From: Kalmanozyma brasiliensis GHG001
Lineage: Eukaryota; Basidiomycota; Ustilaginomycetes; Ustilaginales
Assembly: GCF_000497045.1 (NCBI RefSeq)
Contig: NW_015961948.1
Location: forward strand, 1 to 64,000
DNA length: 64,000 bases
Direction of reading: 5' to 3'
The notes beneath the pieces were generated by a model. The model searched no databases. It was not told the DNA's origin and saw only the letters and a list, made by a program, of their open reading frames with translations. The position numbers and the translations under genes were made by a program. Shown piece after piece: positions 11,007 to 21,235 of the stretch; positions within the stretch are counted from its first letter, which is position 1, and every line of letters starts with the position of its first letter.

Positions 11007-12146
11007 TTATAGTTGCTTCTGTCGCGCCCGGTTCATACCATCCATGCTGGTATTCGCCGCCAGCAACCAGTGCGCAAGGTCGGTCGCCCAGCTTGGCAGA
11101 AGGGCAAACACCTCGGACCAATTGGCATACCATGGCATGGCTATTGTCCCTCCACGTCTCCGTTGCACGGTCTTCACGATTCTCTTGGCGACTGCATCCG
11201 GCTCGACTGTTGGCCCCAGGAAGCGAGCAAGCAAGTTGGCGGGCATCCCTTCGAACAGCTTTGTCTTGACATGGCCCAGTACGACTAGCGTGGTACGGAT
11301 CTGCGGACAGCGATAGCAGTAGTCGAGCTCATACCTCAACGCTTTGTGTAGACCAACGACGCCATGCTTCGAAGCGCAGTAATCAACCATCTGCGATACA
11401 CCGGTGTGACCCATAACCGAGGCGGTCGAGACAATGTGGCCAGGCTTGCGATCCTTCTTCGCTCGCTCGATCATGCTCGGAAGCAGATGGCCGAGCATCC
11501 ATAGATGGGATGTGAGGTTGACGTTGATCAGACGCGAGAGTTGCGGGGTCGAAAGCTGAGTGATGGGCTGCGAGTGGGTGAAGCCGGCATTGTTGATCAG
11601 CACGGTCGGCGTGCCGTGGATCGCCAGGATCGACTTGAGCACCTTGGCGAGCGCATCTTCGGTGGCCAGATCGCAGTTGTAGGCCGATATATTGCCGCGA
11701 GCTGAGGAGTCGATCTTGGACTGCGCGTCGACAGCGGGAAGCTTCTGTATGTCGATGACGACCACCTTGGCGCCCTTCGATGCGAAGCGGACGGCAGTGC
11801 GATATCCGATGCCTGAGGCACCTCCAGTGATGACAATAAGCTCGTCCTTCCAGTCGCTCTTGCTGATAGATCGGAGATATGTGCGATTGTACCATAAATG
11901 AGAGGAGAGGACCAGCCACCATCCCATCAGAACGACCAGAGCTGCTGCGCCCAACGACAGTCGTTGGCGTTCGTCATCCGGAAGCAGGGCCTTACTTGCC
12001 TTGAGTGCATCCCAAACCCATTCGTTGGACGTTTTGCAGCCGTGAACATCGCATCCGAGGGCTACCAAGTAGGCAAGACTCAACACCGGATGGAGGATGG
12101 TCCACTTGCAAAGGGCGACAATCGTGTCGATAGTGAAGAGCGCCAT
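11007..12146 (-). CDS. Membrane-anchored short-chain dehydrogenase/reductase
   Basis: NAD(P)-dependent oxidoreductase of 379 residues, with a layout like retinol dehydrogenase/Tda5-type enzymes. Two hydrophobic N-terminal segments (about 12-31 and 64-83) suggest membrane anchoring, likely ER or lipid droplet. The Rossmann fold follows: cofactor motif TGGASGIG at 107-114, NNAG at 185-188, catalytic Ser near 243, and the YCASK active-site motif with Tyr256 and Lys260. The sequence after the first strand (VVVID) has an Asp at the strand end, which often means NAD(H) preference. The substrate cannot be read from sequence; lipids, sterols or retinoids are typical. Single exon. Confidence 0.88.
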   Translation of the reverse strand: MALFTIDTIVALCKWTILHPVLSLAYLVALGCDVHGCKTSNEWVWDALKASKALLPDDERQRLSLGAAALVVLMGWWLVLSSHLWYNRTYLRSISKSDWKDELIVITGGASGIGYRTAVRFASKGAKVVVIDIQKLPAVDAQSKIDSSARGNISAYNCDLATEDALAKVLKSILAIHGTPTVLINNAGFTHSQPITQLSTPQLSRLINVNLTSHLWMLGHLLPSMIERAKKDRKPGHIVSTASVMGHTGVSQMVDYCASKHGVVGLHKALRYELDYCYRCPQIRTTLVVLGHVKTKLFEGMPANLLARFLGPTVEPDAVAKRIVKTVQRRRGGTIAMPWYANWSEVFALLPSWATDLAHWLLAANTSMDGMNRARQKQL

Positions 12147-13300
12147 TAACCCTCGCAGTCGAGTGCAGCAGTCGCCACGAAAGGCAGCTGCAGCGCCGAG
12201 GACTGTCAGGAAAGACGAGCCGCACGACCCAATCGTGTTGCGTCCGCGTGGCCTTGACTACCAGATACGCGAGAGGGCGGGAAGGATCGGCGTGGATTGT
12301 CGTGAGCAGGAAGATCGCGGGACTCGGCTTGACACGGCGCCTAAACGGAGATGCACGAGCCGTGTGGAGGTTTAGCCGCCAAAATGGGACCCTTGACGAG
12401 GCTGTGAGAGGCGCTGACTTGGGGCGGAGCAAGCATGAGTCGACGAGCCAAGAAATTGGTATAGCCCGGTCATCGAGCTTGGCCATGCTTGGCTCTGGTG
12501 GTCTCCTCAGACCCAAACGTAAGCATACTTCATGGCACTCGACTTGAGAGTCATGCATTGCACCCTCCGCTTTTGGGCTGAACGCTCACCACCGTCGCGC
12601 ATGTGGTATTGTGATCTGGTTGCACGGCACGCTTTCTTTATTGGTCCGAGCAGGGCAGCGATTCTTTGACGGCGAACGTGGCTGCGACTCTGCAATTGGG
12701 GAAGCGCCGCGAGCCACTCTCGAAGCGAACACGGGCCAGGTACGAGACGGTCATCTGCCGGCGGGACTCCAAAGGGGCGAGAGCGAAGGAGGCTCTGCAG
12801 TGCAGGCCTTTCCAAATCCTTCGGACTTGGGGCTCGAAGAACCGAGCGTACATCGCTCAGGCTGTGCTGTTGAGTGAGCAAAGCTGCGTGGAACAGGTCT
12901 GCACAGCTTCGGCAAGATGATCCCGAAATGAGGCAACCGCTTAGGGGAACAATCAAAGAAGCAGCCTTGGAGCCGAGAGACCCTCTTCTGCGCAACAGCA
13001 GCCTTTTTTTTAGGCTGCTGGTCAGCTTGGTCGAGTCTCGAAAAATGACGTCGACGCGCACACTGCTCGCCCACCGTCTTGCGCTCTCTCCTTTTCTCTC
13101 AGGAGCTCAAGCGTGTCAACATGAACGTCAGTCACAGTCATGCAGCCATGGCTCTGGAATTAGCCCACGCTCTCACAGCTCCGATGATCACACTCTATAA
13201 AGTCACCCTGCAATTTGGTTTCAGCCATTCTCTTGCTCCATCCACCATCATTCTCCTTCTTCGATAACCTTTGCAACGGACATCGTCAACTTTGCCCAAC
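12147..13300. other. 1.15 kb divergent intergenic region
   Basis: Holds the promoters of the dehydrogenase (minus) and Pmp3 (plus). Frames of up to 184 codons occur on both strands but lack any domain or composition typical of the neighbours. The only element I can name is the TATA box before Pmp3. Confidence 0.55.
13196..13201 (+). promoter_or_regulatory. TATA box of the Pmp3 gene
   Basis: TATAAA within CACTCTATAAAG, 100-105 bp before the Pmp3 start codon. This is a strong match in the right position, and a TATA promoter fits the stress-inducible expression known for Pmp3 homologues. Confidence 0.6.
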
Positions 13301-13606
13301 ATGCCTTTCACTTGCAGCGATATCATCAAGATCATCTTGGCCATCTTCCTCCCACCTCTGGGTGTCTTCCTGGAGCGAGGCTGCGGCGCGTACGTATTCG
13401 CTTCTTGCCCGTCTCCCTTGCGCGCAGCACGTGCTGGCACGTTGCAAAGGCGCCTCTCTGCTATCGGGACCATCGCATACTGACTTTCCTCTGCTGTATC
13501 TTGTACATTCAAACACAACAGTGACTTCTGGATCAACGTCCTCTTGACCATCCTCGGCTACTTCCCCGGTATCATCCACGCTCTCTACATCATCTTCAAG
13601 TATTGA
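13301..13606 (+). CDS. PMP3: Pmp3/UPF0057 stress-response proteolipid (two exons)
   Basis: A 57-residue plasma-membrane proteolipid of the Pmp3/RCI2 family, which affects membrane potential and cation tolerance. Exon 1 is 13301-13389 (MPFTCSDIIKIILAIFLPPL, then GVFLERGCG), the intron is 13390-13521 (132 nt, GTACGT donor, AACAG acceptor), and exon 2 is 13522-13606 (DFWINVLLTILGYFPG, then IIHALYIIFKY). The splice completes an Ala codon. Two membrane helices are joined by the conserved acidic/Cys loop and the PGIIHA motif, all diagnostic of the family. The length is normal. The gene is easy to miss because neither exon exceeds 30 codons. Confidence 0.95.
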
Positions 13607-14030
13607 GCAGTCGCGACGACATCGGACAATCCCACGCCATTCGCTCTTTCTTCCACCACGACGTCAGCGTCGCTGTCTCCCGGCGAAACATGCATCAAGC
13701 CTTGACTGCATCCTGAAGCGTCAAACCGGCGCTGCCCATCTTTAACCAACACAGCGCTGTATCTCCCTTTGTTCTTGTTCACATATGCTTGCGTACCGCA
13801 AATGATACCACGATTTGTTCTCGTTCATTCCACTTGGCGCCAAAGCATTCTGGGCGACTGTGGCCAGTTCTTTCCCGCAATGATCCGCAAGATGTGGTCG
13901 ATCAGGTCACGGAACACACAGCTTGTCGGTCAGACTCCATGATCGCTGCTTGTACGCTGCCTCCTAAAGTAAAGCGAAGGTACTACGACAGTGAAGGCGA
14001 TAGGTTCGCGAGTCGCGCATCTCCGTGAGA
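13607..14030. other. Convergent 3' spacer between Pmp3 and the acetyltransferase
   Basis: The two genes end towards each other across 424 bp. No gene seen; it probably holds both 3' untranslated regions. Confidence 0.6.
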
Positions 14031-14882
14031 CTAGACAGCTCCCTGCGTTCCATCTCCGGTCTGAATAGGCAAAGGCTTGGGCTCGGCACTCTGGCCATCC
14101 TGCACTGTACCAGTGAAGTCCTTGAAGATAATATACGCATCCATCAGCTCCTCGCCACCGTCCTCAGTCTTGAGCAGTCCAGCCATCGGAAGACGTCCTA
14201 CAATAGTGAAGCCGAGTCGTTGCCAGATCTTGACACTGGCCATGTTGTTGACGTAGACCAGGTTGAACACGGACCCCTTGTAGCCGGCCTTGGGGGCAAA
14301 GTGAAGGAAGGAGCGACCCAGAATGCCGCCCAAACCGAGGCCTCTTCCTGCAGGCGGAACGACGAAGCCGCCATTGCACAGATGCGAAGACCGACCCGGA
14401 TAGTTGGGCTTGATGTAGTAGAATCCTGCTACTTGCGATGCATAGTCGAGTTGTGAGAGGGTTGGCAGATTGGAGACGTCGTCGACTTCAAGACCTTCCT
14501 CGGGGACTGTGGTCGACGCTATCGATGCGAACTGATGCGCAGACAGGAAGAATCCCACAAGAAGGTCGTAGCCGAGGAAGTAGCCTTCGAACTCGGCCAG
14601 CTCCATCGGTCCTCGCTGAGGGTAGGTGACCCCCCGCTCGAGCTCGTCGTTAAACACCTTGGCGAGGTACTCTATCAGCCCTTTGGGTGGTTTCAGCGCC
14701 TTCCTCGCGCTACCACGAGCAGCATCTCCGTATGCGTCCTGTTCCACGCCCTCAGCATTGAAAGGGACGACGACGATCGCTTCACGCTCCTGAGTCTGTG
14801 CACGCTGTGGAAGCGCATAGACTCGAGGTCGGAGCGTGCTGGGATCCGACCCGGCTGGTCGTGGTACGTGTCCGTAAGCCAT
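14031..14882 (-). CDS. GNAT-family N-acetyltransferase
   Basis: Predicted acetyl-CoA-dependent N-acetyltransferase of 283 residues. The GNAT core is in the C-terminal half. YYIKPNYPGRSSHLCNGGFV resembles the beta-4 strand, and GRGLGLGGILGRSFL matches the acetyl-CoA pyrophosphate-binding motif A (Q/R-x-x-G-x-G/A). NLVYVNNMASVKIWQRLGF matches motif B with the typical N-x-x-S-x-x-x-W/Y-x-x-x-GF pattern. The N-terminal 100 residues are less typical. The overall plan recalls fungal single-domain GNATs such as the Mpr1/Spt10-like group. The substrate cannot be deduced. The start is a clean ATG. Confidence 0.85.
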   Translation of the reverse strand: MAYGHVPRPAGSDPSTLRPRVYALPQRAQTQEREAIVVVPFNAEGVEQDAYGDAARGSARKALKPPKGLIEYLAKVFNDELERGVTYPQRGPMELAEFEGYFLGYDLLVGFFLSAHQFASIASTTVPEEGLEVDDVSNLPTLSQLDYASQVAGFYYIKPNYPGRSSHLCNGGFVVPPAGRGLGLGGILGRSFLHFAPKAGYKGSVFNLVYVNNMASVKIWQRLGFTIVGRLPMAGLLKTEDGGEELMDAYIIFKDFTGTVQDGQSAEPKPLPIQTGDGTQGAV

Positions 14883-15706
14883 GTTTTGGTTTCGAGTTGT
14901 TGGTGGACAGGACGAGAGCTGGGGCGTCCTTGTTGAGCCTGTCTATGGTGCCTCTTGTAGATTGCCCGACCGAATCTTCTTGGCAAGCATGAGGGTCGAG
15001 AGGTTGCGGATCAAACTCGCTCGGTGTCTTGATCGGACCGTCTTACAGGAGAATCCCAGTTCAGATCTCCCGATGGCCCCTCAACTTCAATTCAGATGCC
15101 CCACAGATCCGCTGGCTCAGGCTGCAGCTAAGGCGTAATCGCACAGGCAGAAGAATTTCGGCTTCACGTCATCGTTTTCGAGCCCTTTCTCGACACAACA
15201 GGCCGTGACACATTGGCGGCCATTGCACATCCACGAACATGCACGCCTGTCATGAACTCGGAAATGCTGAGGCTTTTCCAGCATCCAAAGCCGGTGTCAA
15301 GCTCGTCAACAGGGCTAAAAAGGGTGGAGAAGGCTCGATCAAAGAAGAGGGGCAGGTCTGAGCACGAGGCGGTGGATGCTGACGCTCGGCAATGCAAAAT
15401 CGAGCCAACACAAATAGCCTCGGTCGAGCTGACCGGCTTTTGGTGTTTGCAAATGTCGATCCGGTCCAGAGAAAGATGACGGCGAGCGGGCCCAAGCGAG
15501 GGGTCAAAGCTTTCTCTCTCCAAATCTTCCGGCCCACTCGGTGGTACAGACCACAGGTCGCAAGAAAACTTGGGAAGAAGTGAATGTTGGTGTGTCACCG
15601 CCTCTCAACCTTAAGTCCGAGACGCTGTACGTTGTGTATATATGATCCCGTCTCCTTCCATCTTACTGCCAACCCGTCTCTATCACCTCACAGCCACATA
15701 GCAACC
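14883..15706. other. Divergent intergenic region before the flavin oxidoreductase
   Basis: Contains the promoters of the acetyltransferase (minus) and the flavin oxidoreductase (plus), with a TATA-like element at 15637. No gene seen; the frames here are short and antisense to each other. Confidence 0.55.
15637..15643 (+). promoter_or_regulatory. TATA-like element of the flavin oxidoreductase
   Basis: TATATAT lies 64-70 bp upstream of the chosen ATG at 15707. The position supports that start over more upstream in-frame codons. Confidence 0.5.
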
Positions 15707-16969
15707 ATGTCGCATCTCGAAGTTCTCAAGAAGCCCGTCGTCTTCTCCAACGGCGTCTCTGCGCCCAATGCCACCCTCAAGAGTGCCATGACCGAGCGTC
15801 TCTGCACGTGGTCCGACGATGACTTCAAGAAGCGTGGCTGGCCCACACCTGAGTACATCCAGCTCTACAAGACCTGGGGCGAGGGAGAGATCGGCACCAT
15901 CATCCTCGGCAACATTCCTTGCGACGCCCGCTACCCCGAGGCCAAGAAGAACGCCTGTATCGACCCCGAGATCGCCTCGCACGACGAGTACGTCAAGGCG
16001 TACAAGCCTGTCATTGAGGCTGCCAACGCTCACGGCTCGCTCGTCATTGCCCAGGTAACCCACGCTGGTCGTCAAACGTCCGAGGAGGTCGCCAAGACCC
16101 CTGTCTCCTCGTCGGATGTGCAGTGCCCTCCTGGCATGGGCATGACCTTCGGCAAGCCTCGCCCCTTGACCGTCGACGAGATCCACGACATTGCTCGTCG
16201 ATTTGGCTTCGCTGCCAAGGTGCTCTACGAGGCCAAGTGCAACGGTATCGAGCTGCACGCTGCTCACGGCTACCTCCTCTCGCAGTTCCTCTCGCCCCGT
16301 GTCAACAAGCGCACTGACCAGTACGGCGGTGACCTCGAGGGCCGCTCGCGCATCGTCTTTGAGATCATCGAGAGCATCCGCAAGGCTGTCCCCGATGAGA
16401 AGTTCATCATCTCGATCAAGATCAACTCGGCCGACTTTGCCGATGGTGGCTTTGACGCCGAAGAGTCGTTTGCCATGTCCAAGAAGCTCGAGGCTGCCGG
16501 TGTCGACCTGATTGAGCTCTCGGGTGGCACGTACGAGAGCAGCGGTTTCGAACACAAGAAGGAGTCGACCAAGGCACGTGAGTCGTTCTTCATCGAGTTC
16601 GCCGAACGCATCCGCCCCAACCTGTCCAAGGCGAGGCTCGCGGTGACTGGTGGGTTCCGCTCGTCCAAGGCCATGGCCAAGGCGGTGGAGGAGAAGTCGT
16701 GCGACATTGTCGGCATGGCCAGGCCTTTGTGCGGTGAGCCGCTGCTGTGCAAGGATCTGCTCAGCGGAAAGCAGGAGAAGGCGAGGGACGTCCACGCCGA
16801 CTTGCCCAAGCAGATTGAGATCGCTGCCTGTGTCGTGCAGCTTAACCAGGTCGGCCACGGCGCTACACCCTGCGACACTTCCACCGCTGAGGGCGCCAAG
16901 TTTGCTACTGACGCTGTGATGCAGCGCAAGGAGCCCGAGCACGGTGGCGAGAAGGACCAGAAGGCATGA
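15707..16969 (+). CDS. NADH:flavin oxidoreductase (Old Yellow Enzyme-like, FMN)
   Basis: FMN-dependent ene-reductase-type TIM barrel of 420 residues. The start MSHLEVLKKPVVF is preceded by AGCAACC and a pyrimidine-rich leader. Visible family features are VAPSNR-type replacement APNATLKSAMTERL after strand 1, ILGNIPCDARYP, QVTHAGRQT, GIELHAAHGYLLSQFLSP with the paired His that bind substrate, RTDQYGGDLEGRSR, and a C-terminal FMN phosphate site (VTGGFRSS ... DIVGMARPLCGEP). The subgroup looks like the bacterial/fungal NADH:flavin oxidoreductase type, not classical yeast OYE. It reduces activated C=C bonds; the physiological substrate is unknown. A long antisense frame across it is a codon-bias shadow. 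Confidence 0.92.
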   Translation: MSHLEVLKKPVVFSNGVSAPNATLKSAMTERLCTWSDDDFKKRGWPTPEYIQLYKTWGEGEIGTIILGNIPCDARYPEAKKNACIDPEIASHDEYVKAYKPVIEAANAHGSLVIAQVTHAGRQTSEEVAKTPVSSSDVQCPPGMGMTFGKPRPLTVDEIHDIARRFGFAAKVLYEAKCNGIELHAAHGYLLSQFLSPRVNKRTDQYGGDLEGRSRIVFEIIESIRKAVPDEKFIISIKINSADFADGGFDAEESFAMSKKLEAAGVDLIELSGGTYESSGFEHKKESTKARESFFIEFAERIRPNLSKARLAVTGGFRSSKAMAKAVEEKSCDIVGMARPLCGEPLLCKDLLSGKQEKARDVHADLPKQIEIAACVVQLNQVGHGATPCDTSTAEGAKFATDAVMQRKEPEHGGEKDQKA

Positions 16970-17404
16970 GTGACCCCTCGCTACGACGCTCCGTTTCCAC
17001 GGCCCTGTTCCCGCATTCCTCTTAGACATCGCATGCAACGATGCAATAACTTAGACAGATTTCCACCGGCTTTGACTGCGCGCATTTGAAGTGGCGACGC
17101 CCACATTTCATCTGCCAAGTGGCGTCGCAATTCCCGCGCCTCTTTCTGCGCATGCCTCGCTTTGGAAGCTCAGTCGACTTGAGCGGGCCCCTTGCGAGTC
17201 ACTCAAGAGCGCGCGACCTGCAGAGAAGCGCCAGCTGTGTGCGATCGAAGGGCGTCGCCTTCTTTCTGTGATTGCACGACGCGACGCGCCGCGTCGCCTT
17301 GTGCACTCGCCTGGGTCTTAGTCCGATTCAGGCATGTGTTACTGATACGAACAGCGATCTATTTGTTCTCGCCCTTCCTCGCTACGCTTCCAACGGTCTC
17401 TGTA
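16970..17404. other. Intergenic before the zinc-cluster gene family
   Basis: 435 bp with no gene seen. An open frame runs from 17192 into the next gene, but the early part reads like leader sequence. Confidence 0.5.
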
Positions 17405-18826
17405 ATGATCGCTCGAGCGCGAGCGTTGAGCTCGATGGCGTCAAAGCCAATGCCGGGCCCCGCAGGCTCGTCGCATCCACCACCGTCGGGAGCACAGCAG
17501 ACCACAGCTCAGCGCCCGCTCAAGACGGAGCGTGAAGTCGATGAGCTTGAGGACGGTGTCACCACTCCGCCTCTTCGCGCTGTTCAACTTGCCGTACACA
17601 CGACCGATCTGCAGGAAGATGCACGTCACGAGCGAGCCAACCACCACGCCTCTAAAGACCCTTCGAAGCCTCAGCGCAACATCGACGACTGGCTTGCGGC
17701 CTCGCGACGCGCCAACGACGGTAGCAACGAACCACGCGCGGCTGCCTCTGCTCACCAGAAGACAAGACGTCGGACACACTTCTTCCCTCCGAGTCCTTCG
17801 AGCAGCGCTATCTCGGCGTACGTCGACGAGCTTGGTCCCGATTCTGAAGACGATAGCGGTACCGAAAGGACAACTGCTGCAACAAATGTCTCCTCGAGCG
17901 CAGCTTCGATCAACAAGGACAAGGCCAGGGAAAAGATCTCGGAAGGGCCTTGTGATCGGTGCAAAACCCTTCGCCTCGAGTGCACCAAGTCTTCGCAAAA
18001 CCGGTGGAGCTGCGACGCCTGCAAGCTAAAGCACACCACCTGTACTCGGAATGGTGAGCGCGTATCTAGTGCCTCCGGACCAGAGTCTCGTCCCGGCTGG
18101 AAGCCAAAGTCGAAAACACCAGCAAAAGCGAGCATCGCTTCGACGGCGTCCAGCAACAGCTCACAGGGTCAACAAGCTCCGGAAAGCCCGTTTCCCTCTT
18201 GCAGAACGCCACATCACAAAGTGCCTTCGAGTGGCAAGACCCAGTCTGAGCGCCCTCGGCCGGGGAAGAGCAGAAAGGAGGCTGAGAATAGCGATGCACG
18301 GCCACTCGATAGTGACAGCTCCGATGATATCGAGGTCGTTTCGAGTCGCAAGCGCAACAAGGTAGCCCCACCTTCGCGTGTATTGTCACAACAGTCTCGC
18401 ACCACAATGCCGGATCCTTCTGCTTCAGACTCTTCCCGATCACGACAGCAGTCATCGAAGTCAGCCCCCAAACACCCACTCGACGTTCACACCACCAACA
18501 TCCTCAAGGATACTGCGAAGACGCTTGAGCGTGTCAGTCGATCGCTAATCGACGCACCATCTCTGTCTGCATTCGGTCCCACGCTGAACTTGCTCATCGA
18601 AGGCTTTCAATGGATGCCAGGCTTCAGCGCAACGATGGAAAGCAGCGAAGAGACACGCCTGACCGAAATCTATCAGGTCCTCCTGCGCGTCCGACAAGAT
18701 TGTGTTCCGTTCATTGCGCGATGGGACGAGACCAAGCAGAAGGAGAAAGCATGGCTTGCCCAAGCACTAGTAGATCGCTGCGTGTCCCATATCAAGACGC
18801 TTGTCAGCGAGCGTGGTAGTCAGTAG
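17405..18826 (+). CDS. Putative Zn2Cys6 nuclear protein, subtelomeric family member A
   Basis: 473 residues if started at 17405, or 463 if started at the next Met (17435), which is equally possible. Cys 183, 186, 193, 203, 206 and 213 give C-x2-C-x6-C-x9-C-x2-C-x6-C, the Zn2Cys6 spacing, embedded in GPCDRCKTLRLEC and WSCDACKLKHTTC. Around it the chain is Ser/Pro/Lys-rich and disordered. A conserved pre-finger segment (RNIDDWLAASRR; SSAISAYVDELGPDSEDD) and a helical C-terminal domain of about 110 residues (ILKDTAKTLERVSRSL ... LVDRCVSHIKTLV) are shared with genes at 19223 and 41122. No fungal middle-homology region is visible. Probably a DNA-binding or nuclear scaffold protein; the target is unknown. 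Confidence 0.75.
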   Translation: MIARARALSSMASKPMPGPAGSSHPPPSGAQQTTAQRPLKTEREVDELEDGVTTPPLRAVQLAVHTTDLQEDARHERANHHASKDPSKPQRNIDDWLAASRRANDGSNEPRAAASAHQKTRRRTHFFPPSPSSSAISAYVDELGPDSEDDSGTERTTAATNVSSSAASINKDKAREKISEGPCDRCKTLRLECTKSSQNRWSCDACKLKHTTCTRNGERVSSASGPESRPGWKPKSKTPAKASIASTASSNSSQGQQAPESPFPSCRTPHHKVPSSGKTQSERPRPGKSRKEAENSDARPLDSDSSDDIEVVSSRKRNKVAPPSRVLSQQSRTTMPDPSASDSSRSRQQSSKSAPKHPLDVHTTNILKDTAKTLERVSRSLIDAPSLSAFGPTLNLLIEGFQWMPGFSATMESSEETRLTEIYQVLLRVRQDCVPFIARWDETKQKEKAWLAQALVDRCVSHIKTLVSERGSQ

Positions 18827-19222
18827 CATCTTGATATGAGCCGAGTCGCATCACGACATGTACCTTCCCTCAAATGCCAATGTTTCTAAATGACTGTGCT
18901 GCGCGTGTGGCTTCCTTGCAGGTATCACCACGCCTTCGCGCTTGGACTTCACAATTGCTGTGCTCGCGCGTTGCGCAGTTCAAGCGTGGCTAGGCTTCTT
19001 GAGCTCAACTGAGTAGAACTTCATAAGATCATGCAGGAGGACAAAAAGCGACCTTCGATGAAATCGGATGCATCGGCTTCGATGAAAGGTCACTCCGCTG
19101 ATCCTTGCTGCGCATGACTGGCTAACGTGTTCAGCTCGCTCTTCCAGCTGGTCACCATCTACCGATCCGCTTGCTCTCTGGCTTGTACCGCCTCGCCCCA
19201 TCGACACTCCAGAATCGACAGC
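18827..19222. other. Spacer between family members A and B
   Basis: 396 bp between two head-to-tail paralogues. No reading frame to support, and no obvious promoter element. Confidence 0.55.
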
Positions 19223-20557
19223 ATGGACACGCCGCTCGATGCCGACCCCTTCGGCCTGATGGCGCTGCAACCCTGCACGGTTTTACTTCCGGGCGCACCA
19301 CCGACTCCGCAGACACACATCCCTCTGAGCGAGTCGCAAGCCGGTAACGAGGACTGGGCGAGCACAGCAACGGCGTTCACTGGCAACCGCGCCGCAGCCA
19401 CAAAATTGGACTCCGCCAACGCCGCCGCCCATGACGACGATATGCAGGGTCTGCCAGGGTCCAGCGTGCAGCCACGATCCGCCCGAAACGATCGCGTGCA
19501 GCACTGGCTCGCCTCCACTGCTTCTGCAGGGCACGCCATTCAGCACGATGCCACGCAAGCTTTGACGGGCAGGGCTGCTATCTCGCCACCACCAAGTTCC
19601 AGCGCCGCTCTGGACGCGTGGGTTGACAGGCGTCTCGGGCCTGACTTCGACGTCGATACCGAAAGCGAGGCACCTGGGAAGCCGGCGAAGATGGCTTCAT
19701 TCTAGCAGACGATGCCGATGGACAGCGCAAACGACAGAGCACCGAGCAAGGAGAGCCGAATACAAGCAATTCCGAAGCGACCCTGCGATCGATGCCAGCT
19801 GCACCACCTCAAGTGTACGCCGTCGTCGAAGAACAGCAAAAGATGCTCGAACTGTAGGAGCCGCAAGGCAGGCTGCACGTACAAGCGCATCGGATTGCCG
19901 CGGACGACGCCGTACCCGAACGAGGGTCACCCTTTCAAGGCGAAGAAGATCATTCCTTCTCACATAGTTCTGAAGGAGAGGGCGATGAATGCCTTCGTCA
20001 CTGAGGTACGCCGCGAGTGCACGGCGCTCGCGCGGGACTACGAGAACGATACCGATGATAGCGATGACGATCACTCCGCGAGCTTGGCACCGACTGTGTC
20101 CGTCGTCATCAACTCGTCCGCCCCGCGACCGCTGTCCAAGCAGAAACGCAGGACTTCGCGGACTGTATTTGTCGACATTCCACGCCTCCCTTCGCAGGTA
20201 TCCTGCCCTCGAACCTCTGTCACTCGAAGACGTGCATCCGACTCATACACGGCAGGCCTTCTCCGCGACACAAGAGACGCTCTTCAGCGCCTCAGGGCTC
20301 ACGGAATCGATGCTAGCTCGCTGGCCGCGTTCACGCTCGCTCTCGACCTGCTTCTCGAAGGCTTTGGCGTAATCCCCGACGGAGGCAACAGCACGGCCTT
20401 GGACACCGTGATCGACTACCTTGAGCGTCTGAAGGGCGAGTGCATTGTTAATCAGCGCAGCAACGGAGCGGCTCGGAGCGACGCCCCCGTCTGGCTGGCG
20501 CTCTCTCTCGTGGATCGCATCCTCACACTCATCGCCGTGCTGCTGAAAGAGGACTAG
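19223..20557 (+). pseudogene. Family member B, zinc-cluster gene broken by an in-frame TAG
   Basis: Two reading frames in the same phase, 19223-19705 and 19706-20557, are separated only by a TAG at 19703-19705. Both halves match member A in order. The first half has HWLASTASAGH and SSSAALDAWVDRRLGPDFD; the second has CDRCQLHHLKC and CSNCRSRKAGC in C-x2-C-x6-C-x9-C-x2-C-x6-C spacing. A helical C-terminal domain (LLRDTRDALQRLRAHGI ... LVDRILTLIAVLLKED) follows. The frame is otherwise intact, so the break is recent, a read-through stop or a sequence error. No well-formed, phase-keeping intron removes it; the only phase-correct options use weak donors (GTTGAC at 19622, GTCGAT at 19652) and delete conserved residues. 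If not read through, the downstream part could start at the ATG at 19712. Confidence 0.68.
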
Positions 20558-21235
20558 CTCAAGCACCGCAATCAAAGGCTCCGACCATGCTCAAGACTGT
20601 GTGTGACCAAGACCGTGCGAATCACACCAAGAGAAAGCTACGGAGAGGACTGTGCGGAAAGACACGATGAGGCCCCGACACACGAGACATGCTTCTCGCC
20701 TTCCAGATCATTCAGAGCCTCTACTCTTCCCTAGCCCCAACGTCCTCGGATTGGCTGAGGAAAGGATATTCGCTCATCAAGTCCAGCATGCTGAGCAATG
20801 CTTCACCGCACAGCTCGTCATATCGCAAGGCAAAATTGTGTTTGGTAATCAAGTCGTTCGCTGCTTTGTGTAGTCGAGCCTGGTGGTACTGTCTCTTGCG
20901 AGGTGGGCGTAGCGAGGAGATGGACAATGAAGCCTGAGAATATTTTCCTATTGATGCACGCTCTAACCCATTCGGTTGCTGCCAGCCTTACACATGCACA
21001 GCCCCTGTCCCTTTGTTTTAGCATTGTCTGACGATGAGACTTGCACCAAGACGAGCTCCTTGTGTGAGAGAACGCGCCATTTACACCAAACGTGTTGAGC
21101 GTGTGTCCGAAGCGTGTAGAGCCGGCAATGTGGGTCGAGCCGGTCGGCGCTCATTTGCAGAACCGTGTAAAGGCACCAGCTTGTGCAATCTTTCCTTCCT
21201 ACCACATCCGCTTCAGTGAGATCATCTCAATCGCA
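20558..21235. other. Spacer between family members B and C
   Basis: 678 bp, locally less GC-rich than the genes. Short frames only; none is convincing. Confidence 0.55.

Noticed and set aside
15683..17038. 451-codon open frame antisense to the flavin oxidoreductase
   Set aside because: Its translation is Leu/Val/Asp/Gly-rich with no domain, and it mirrors a strongly expressed gene with GC-rich third positions. The sense strand has a complete conserved enzyme.
19618..19708. Possible intron removing the TAG in family member B
   Set aside because: The GTGGGT donor would give 88 or 91 nt with the available acceptors, which breaks the frame. The phase-keeping alternatives use poor donors (GTTGAC, GTCGAT) and delete residues conserved with the paralogue.
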